From positions 1 to 8,963 of the forward strand of contig JBGAKX010000163.1 of assembly GCA_044224215.1 (NCBI GenBank): a stretch of DNA of 8,963 nt, given 5' to 3'. The first letter of the stretch is position 1, and each line of letters opens with the position of its first letter. Source of the stretch: DAOMFM01 sp035429825 (lineage in GTDB: Bacteria; Acidobacteriota; Blastocatellia; UBA7656; JADIYM01). Below are positions 6,016 through 8,963 of this stretch, piece after piece. The translations under genes were made by a program, and so were the position numbers. A model generated the notes under the pieces. It was not told the origin of the DNA, searched no databases, and was given only the letters and a program-made list of their open reading frames with translations.

Positions 6016-7518
6016 CTACGGCCTCGCGAGACGCTGATCGAGCCCGGCCGTCGACCCATACAACTTCACGTAGAGGATCTCGATGATCCGCTTCCGAATC
6101 GGCGCGCTCGGCGACGCCGGATCGAACGCCTTCACGTACAGATCCAGCGCTTCCTGATCGTTGCCGATCTCCTGCTTTGCGACACCCAGGTGCCACAGGC
6201 GTGTCGACGCGTCGTTGTCCTTCACCCCGGCATTTGCGCTGTTCGTCAGCTGAGCGATCGCACCGGCGGTGTCGCCCCGCTTCAGAAGGACCCAACCCAG
6301 GACGTCTTCCGCGCGGGCCGTCAACACGGCCTGCCGCGTCGCACGATCCGCGTCGGGCATGTCGCGGACGGACTTGTCGAGCTCGGTCGCCGTATCCACA
6401 GCGGCAAGCGCCTGCTGTGCGAGCTCAAGTGCACGGTCGAGCATCACGCCCTTGTCGGCGAGCGCGTGCGCGACCCACATCTTGCGGAAGGCCTCGCGGC
6501 CGTCGTCGACGCCGACGAACGCATCGATGGCCGCCGACAGTTGCTCGCGAAACGCCGGGTCGACCTCGCGGCCGTTCGGGCCGGATTTCGCTTCCACGAC
6601 GGGCTCGACCTTCTGTTGCGGAACTATGTCCGACGCGCTCGTCATCGTTGCCGCCGGCTCGGCCGACACGGGCGCGGGCTCGATGTGCGGCGTCGAAATC
6701 GGGGTCGGTTCCGCGGGCGGCGGTTCGGTGGCGGTGGACGGGGACGACACGGGTGTCTTCGCGACCGACGGATCGAGCGGAGACAACGGAGCCGACTGCG
6801 CTCCACTATCAACGGGAAGCGACGTGGATGGCGCGGAAGGTTGCGGCTCGGGCTGGGGCTCGGGTTGCGGCGTTGTGTGCGCAGGTTCGGATGCGGGTAC
6901 CGATGCCGTCACGGGTGCCGGCGCCGGAGCGGGCGTTGTCGACCGCCGGGGCCTGTACACGAGCGGCGCATCACCCGGTGTCTGATGCGGATCGGTTACG
7001 ATCACCTTTTCGCCCGAATCCTGCGATGCGCTGGACTGCGCGGCGATCGGTTCGGTGCGTACCCTGGCAACGACGCGAACGAATGGAAGCAAAGGCGCCG
7101 CCCCGGCCGAACGGATGGAGACAGGCGGAGGCGTCGACTCGGGAGGTTTCGCTGCCGGGTCGTCCGGGAGATCGAGTTTGAGCGTGTCGGTCTGCGGATT
7201 GTCGCGTGCCGGCGGTTCCGCCGGCGGGAGGTCGAGCGGTTGCGCCTGTGGCTGATCCTGCGGTTGATCGGCAGGAGTCTGCTCCGGCGCCGCGATCGGC
7301 TGATCTGCAGGCGGCTGCTCGGCGGGAGGCTGTTCCGCGGGAGGCTGTTCCGCAGCAGGCTGTGTCGAAGGCTGGCTGGACGGGAGCTCGAGCGGCGTCT
7401 CGACCGGCGGCGCAGACACGGGTTCGTCAACCGGAGGCGTCGTGACAGGCGCCGGCGCGGGTTCCGTTACGGGCGGTTGTGCGCTCGGTACCGGCTGCGC
7501 GCTCGGCAGATTCAGCGG
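6016..7518 (-). CDS. Pro/Gln-rich linker plus C-terminal TPR domain; no start codon, likely 3' half of the gene at 7512-8855 after a frameshift
   Basis: From about 7518 this frame codes for about 315 residues dominated by Pro, Gln, Ala, Glu, Thr and Ser, with AEQPP and PEPQ repeats. About 184 residues of folded helical sequence follow. They include TPR-like helices such as LGWVLLKRGDTAGAIAQL and LWHLGVAKQEIGNDQEALDLYVKAF. No ATG, GTG or TTG in this frame precedes the Pro-rich part until deep inside the upstream gene, in antisense-like sequence. The first in-frame GTG (7419) lies within the linker and has no ribosome-binding site; a CTG at 7515 is the only other option near the junction. Adding one C to the run at 7517-7520 would join it in frame to the TPR protein. 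I therefore read it as the C-terminal 500 residues of a single exported protein of about 946 aa. Function unknown; protein-protein scaffolding is an inference from TPRs. Confidence 0.7.
   Translation of the reverse strand, partial: PLNLPSAQPVPSAQPPVTEPAPAPVTTPPVDEPVSAPPVETPLELPSSQPSTQPAAEQPPAEQPPAEQPPADQPIAAPEQTPADQPQDQPQAQPLDLPPAEPPARDNPQTDTLKLDLPDDPAAKPPESTPPPVSIRSAGAAPLLPFVRVVARVRTEPIAAQSSASQDSGEKVIVTDPHQTPGDAPLVYRPRRSTTPAPAPAPVTASVPASEPAHTTPQPEPQPEPQPSAPSTSLPVDSGAQSAPLSPLDPSVAKTPVSSPSTATEPPPAEPTPISTPHIEPAPVSAEPAATMTSASDIVPQQKVEPVVEAKSGPNGREVDPAFREQLSAAIDAFVGVDDGREAFRKMWVAHALADKGVMLDRALELAQQALAAVDTATELDKSVRDMPDADRATRQAVLTARAEDVLGWVLLKRGDTAGAIAQLTNSANAGVKDNDASTRLWHLGVAKQEIGNDQEALDLYVKAFDPASPSAPIRKRIIEILYVKLYGSTAGLDQRLARP
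7307..7366 (-). repeat. four tandem 15-bp units coding an AEQPP pentapeptide repeat
   Basis: Two exact copies of GCGGGAGGCTGTTCC (7322-7336 and 7337-7351, plus-strand reading) are flanked by diverged units at 7307-7321 and 7352-7366. On the minus strand they code for A(E/D)QPP-type repeats in the Pro-rich linker. The unit is a multiple of three, so copy number can change without breaking the frame. Confidence 0.8.
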
Positions 7519-8855
7519 GGAATGAGCCGGAGGAAGTGGTTGATGCGGGCGAGCGACTCCGCGAGCCGGTACTGTGTCGGCGTGGTCGGCTGAACGGGCA
7601 GGTACAGGACCGCCTGACGCTCGCGTTCGAGCAGCAGATCGAGCTTGGAGCTCCGAAGGTCGAGAATGTCGCCGAGCCGCGTCTCGAACTGACCGTCGTC
7701 GGTAATGTCGAACGCAGCCTGCAGCTGATCGACGGCCTGCGTGAACTGGTCGTTGACCATGTACGCCTTGGCGAGCTCGAAGTGCAGCGTCGGGAAATCG
7801 CCAAATCCGGTGCCCTGGTTCAGCGCATCGATGGCCTCGTTGTAGCGCTTCTGACCGAGCAGAATGTTGCCGGTGACGATGTACGACCACGCGAAGCGCG
7901 GTTCGTAGCGCATCGAGAGGTCGATCATCTCGCGCGCCTTGTCGTAGCGGCCCTTGCTCGCGTACAGGTACCCGAGCGTCGTGAACAGGCGGAAATCGCG
8001 GGGCGACAAAGCGAGCGCGCGGCCGAACGCATTCGTCGCAGCGGCATCGTCGTCGGTCAGCAGATATGCCACCGAGAGCCCGCCGAATGTCTCTGGGCTG
8101 TCGGGTGTCACATCGAGCTGCTTCTTGTACAGCTCGATGGCGTCGGTGGAGTTGCCAAACGCGCGACGCAGGTTCGCGAGGCTCGTATAGGCGAACTCGG
8201 CGCGAGGCTCGATCTCGATCGCGCGCTGGTACTCGGCCGCAGCGTCGTCGAGCCGGAGGGCGAGAATGTACGCCGTGCCGAGGCTGTTGTGGGCTCGATA
8301 GTCATTCGGCGCGAGCTCGACGGCCCGCTGCAGTACGCGGATCGCGTCCGGCGGCGACTCGATCTGGACATAGAAGAACCCGATCTGGATCAGCCTGGGA
8401 GCCTGCGCCGCGAATTTCGGTTCGAACGAGTGCATCAGCTCAACCGCATCGTTGCGGTACCCCGCCGAGGCCATCACGACCGGCATCTGCCAGATCACCT
8501 GCGAGAACATCCGGTCGGAGATCTTGTCGCCGGCCGCGTCGAGCGCCTTGCGGAACGCCACGGCCGCAGCCGCCGGATCCCCCGCCTTGAGCGCCTTCTC
8601 GCCGACGGTCGCAAGCGTGCGCACGAGCGCCTCTCGCGCCTGGTCGGCGAGCAGTGATTGCGGGTGATTGACGAGGAACTTCTGAAGAAGCGGAATCCGC
8701 GGTTCGGTATCCGCAGCGAGCGCCTTGTCGAGCTCGGCCCGCTCCGCCAGCACTGACGACGTCGCATCCTGTGCGAACGCCCGACCGACCGGCGCAACCG
8801 AAAGGAGGAGTATCGCCGCGCACACGACGACGGGGAGGGACCTTCGCAAGCTCAT
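7512..8855 (-). CDS. exported TPR-repeat protein (N-terminal part of a probably longer protein)
   Basis: This frame codes for 447 residues. A Sec signal peptide comes first: MSLRRS, hydrophobic core 8-20, likely cleavage after AFA (26-28). Residues about 31-150 are helical. From about 153 to 390 there is a run of 34-residue TPR units, with patterns such as AHNSLGTAYILALRLDDAAAEY (188-209), FAYTSLANLRRAFGNSTDAIELY (221-243), LFTTLGYLYASKGRYDKAREM (290-310) and LHFELAKAYMVNDQFTQAVDQL (357-378). About seven repeats are recognisable. TPR arrays bind other proteins, here outside the cytoplasm. The ATG at 8855 gives the signal peptide at once, though the ribosome-binding site is weak (AGGT about 10 nt upstream). 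The stop at 7512-7514 follows directly after FLRLIPR, where the Pro-rich frame begins with no gap. This looks like a frameshift in the CCCC at 7517-7520 rather than a natural end. Confidence 0.85.
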   Translation of the reverse strand: MSLRRSLPVVVCAAILLLSVAPVGRAFAQDATSSVLAERAELDKALAADTEPRIPLLQKFLVNHPQSLLADQAREALVRTLATVGEKALKAGDPAAAAVAFRKALDAAGDKISDRMFSQVIWQMPVVMASAGYRNDAVELMHSFEPKFAAQAPRLIQIGFFYVQIESPPDAIRVLQRAVELAPNDYRAHNSLGTAYILALRLDDAAAEYQRAIEIEPRAEFAYTSLANLRRAFGNSTDAIELYKKQLDVTPDSPETFGGLSVAYLLTDDDAAATNAFGRALALSPRDFRLFTTLGYLYASKGRYDKAREMIDLSMRYEPRFAWSYIVTGNILLGQKRYNEAIDALNQGTGFGDFPTLHFELAKAYMVNDQFTQAVDQLQAAFDITDDGQFETRLGDILDLRSSKLDLLLERERQAVLYLPVQPTTPTQYRLAESLARINHFLRLIPR

Positions 8856-8930
8856 ACCTGAATAAGACCTATCACGAGATCTGATTGCACCCCGATTGCG
8901 CCGGTTCTCCTCGTTTCGGGATGACCTGTG

Positions 8931-8939
8931 ATCATAGCA
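8931..8939 (-). promoter_or_regulatory. extended -10 promoter of the TPR / Rieske transcription unit
   Basis: Minus-strand TGCTATGAT (8939-8931) matches the extended -10 form TGnTATAAT with one mismatch. No -35 is recognisable 17 nt upstream, which is acceptable for extended -10 promoters. The start would be near 8924, giving a leader of about 70 nt before the ATG at 8855. An imperfect inverted repeat, ATGACCTGTGATCAT (8921-8935, plus-strand reading), overlaps the -10 and start site and could be an operator. Confidence 0.5.
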
Positions 8940-8963
8940 TACGGCTCGTGGCCGATTCGCGGC

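Noticed and set aside
6014..6295. An N-terminal extension of the Rieske protein by 94 codons
   Set aside because: It lies inside the TPR domain of the neighbouring gene and has no Rieske-like or signal sequence. GTG 6013 gives a normal family length.
6190..7593. A 467-codon plus-strand open frame made largely of Arg and Gly
   Set aside because: It is the antisense of the Pro/Gln-rich coding region, and its low-complexity Arg-rich sequence is what such a complement produces.
7519..7890. The start of the Pro-rich frame at GTG 7890 inside the TPR gene
   Set aside because: The 124 codons before 7518 are Arg/His-rich and show no protein-like pattern, while the other frame there codes TPR units. 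The stretch is probably open by chance.
7479..8657. A 392-codon plus-strand open frame opposite the TPR protein
   Set aside because: The minus strand encodes a signal peptide and about seven TPR units. The plus frame shows no domain pattern.

Overview
The window is about 9 kb of high-G+C bacterial chromosome (roughly two-thirds G+C by eye). It holds eight protein genes, one of which appears split by a frameshift, one tRNA gene, and no sign of mobile DNA, CRISPR or phage. Sec-type signal peptides on two proteins and the mix of families suggest a diderm environmental bacterium. An Acidobacteriota-like or similar high-G+C lineage would fit, but this is a weak inference because no marker gene is present. 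All gene calls come from reading motifs by eye.

Left third, minus strand (about 2640 down to 82): a likely three-gene operon. It encodes a small secreted protein of unknown function, then a six-helix PAP2-family lipid phosphatase, then a GT28 diacylglycerol glycosyltransferase. The last two overlap by ATGA, which ties lipid phosphate removal to glycolipid synthesis. Upstream lies tRNA-Arg(ACG) on the same strand, with its own sigma70-type promoter, an encoded CCA end, and an 11-bp hairpin that separates it from the operon.

Middle, plus strand (3000-5627): first a 335-aa protein of unknown function, with an Ala-rich amphipathic-helix N-terminal half and a membrane-embedded C-terminal half. 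After a 49-bp gap come homoserine dehydrogenase and a DEDDy-type 3'-5' exonuclease domain protein, which overlap by GTGA. The homoserine dehydrogenase start lies just 8 nt after a TACAAT box and lacks a Shine-Dalgarno sequence, so its mRNA may be leaderless. A perfect 8-bp hairpin sits between this set and the convergent genes to the right.

Right third, minus strand (8939 down to 5672): an extended -10 promoter drives an exported TPR protein. Its frame ends in a stop exactly where a Pro/Gln-rich frame without a start codon takes over (7512-7520). One extra C in the CCCC run at 7517-7520 would join the two into a single exported protein of about 946 aa, laid out as TPR, Pro-rich linker, TPR. 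This is the most notable anomaly in the window: it is a sequencing or assembly error, a real frameshift mutation, or recoding. A small Rieske [2Fe-2S] ferredoxin gene follows 2 nt after the end of the TPR gene.

Most of the window looks like ordinary housekeeping and envelope genes. I see no clear defence or mobile system. The least explained elements are the split TPR protein, the 335-aa membrane protein, and the pairing of amino-acid biosynthesis with a nuclease.
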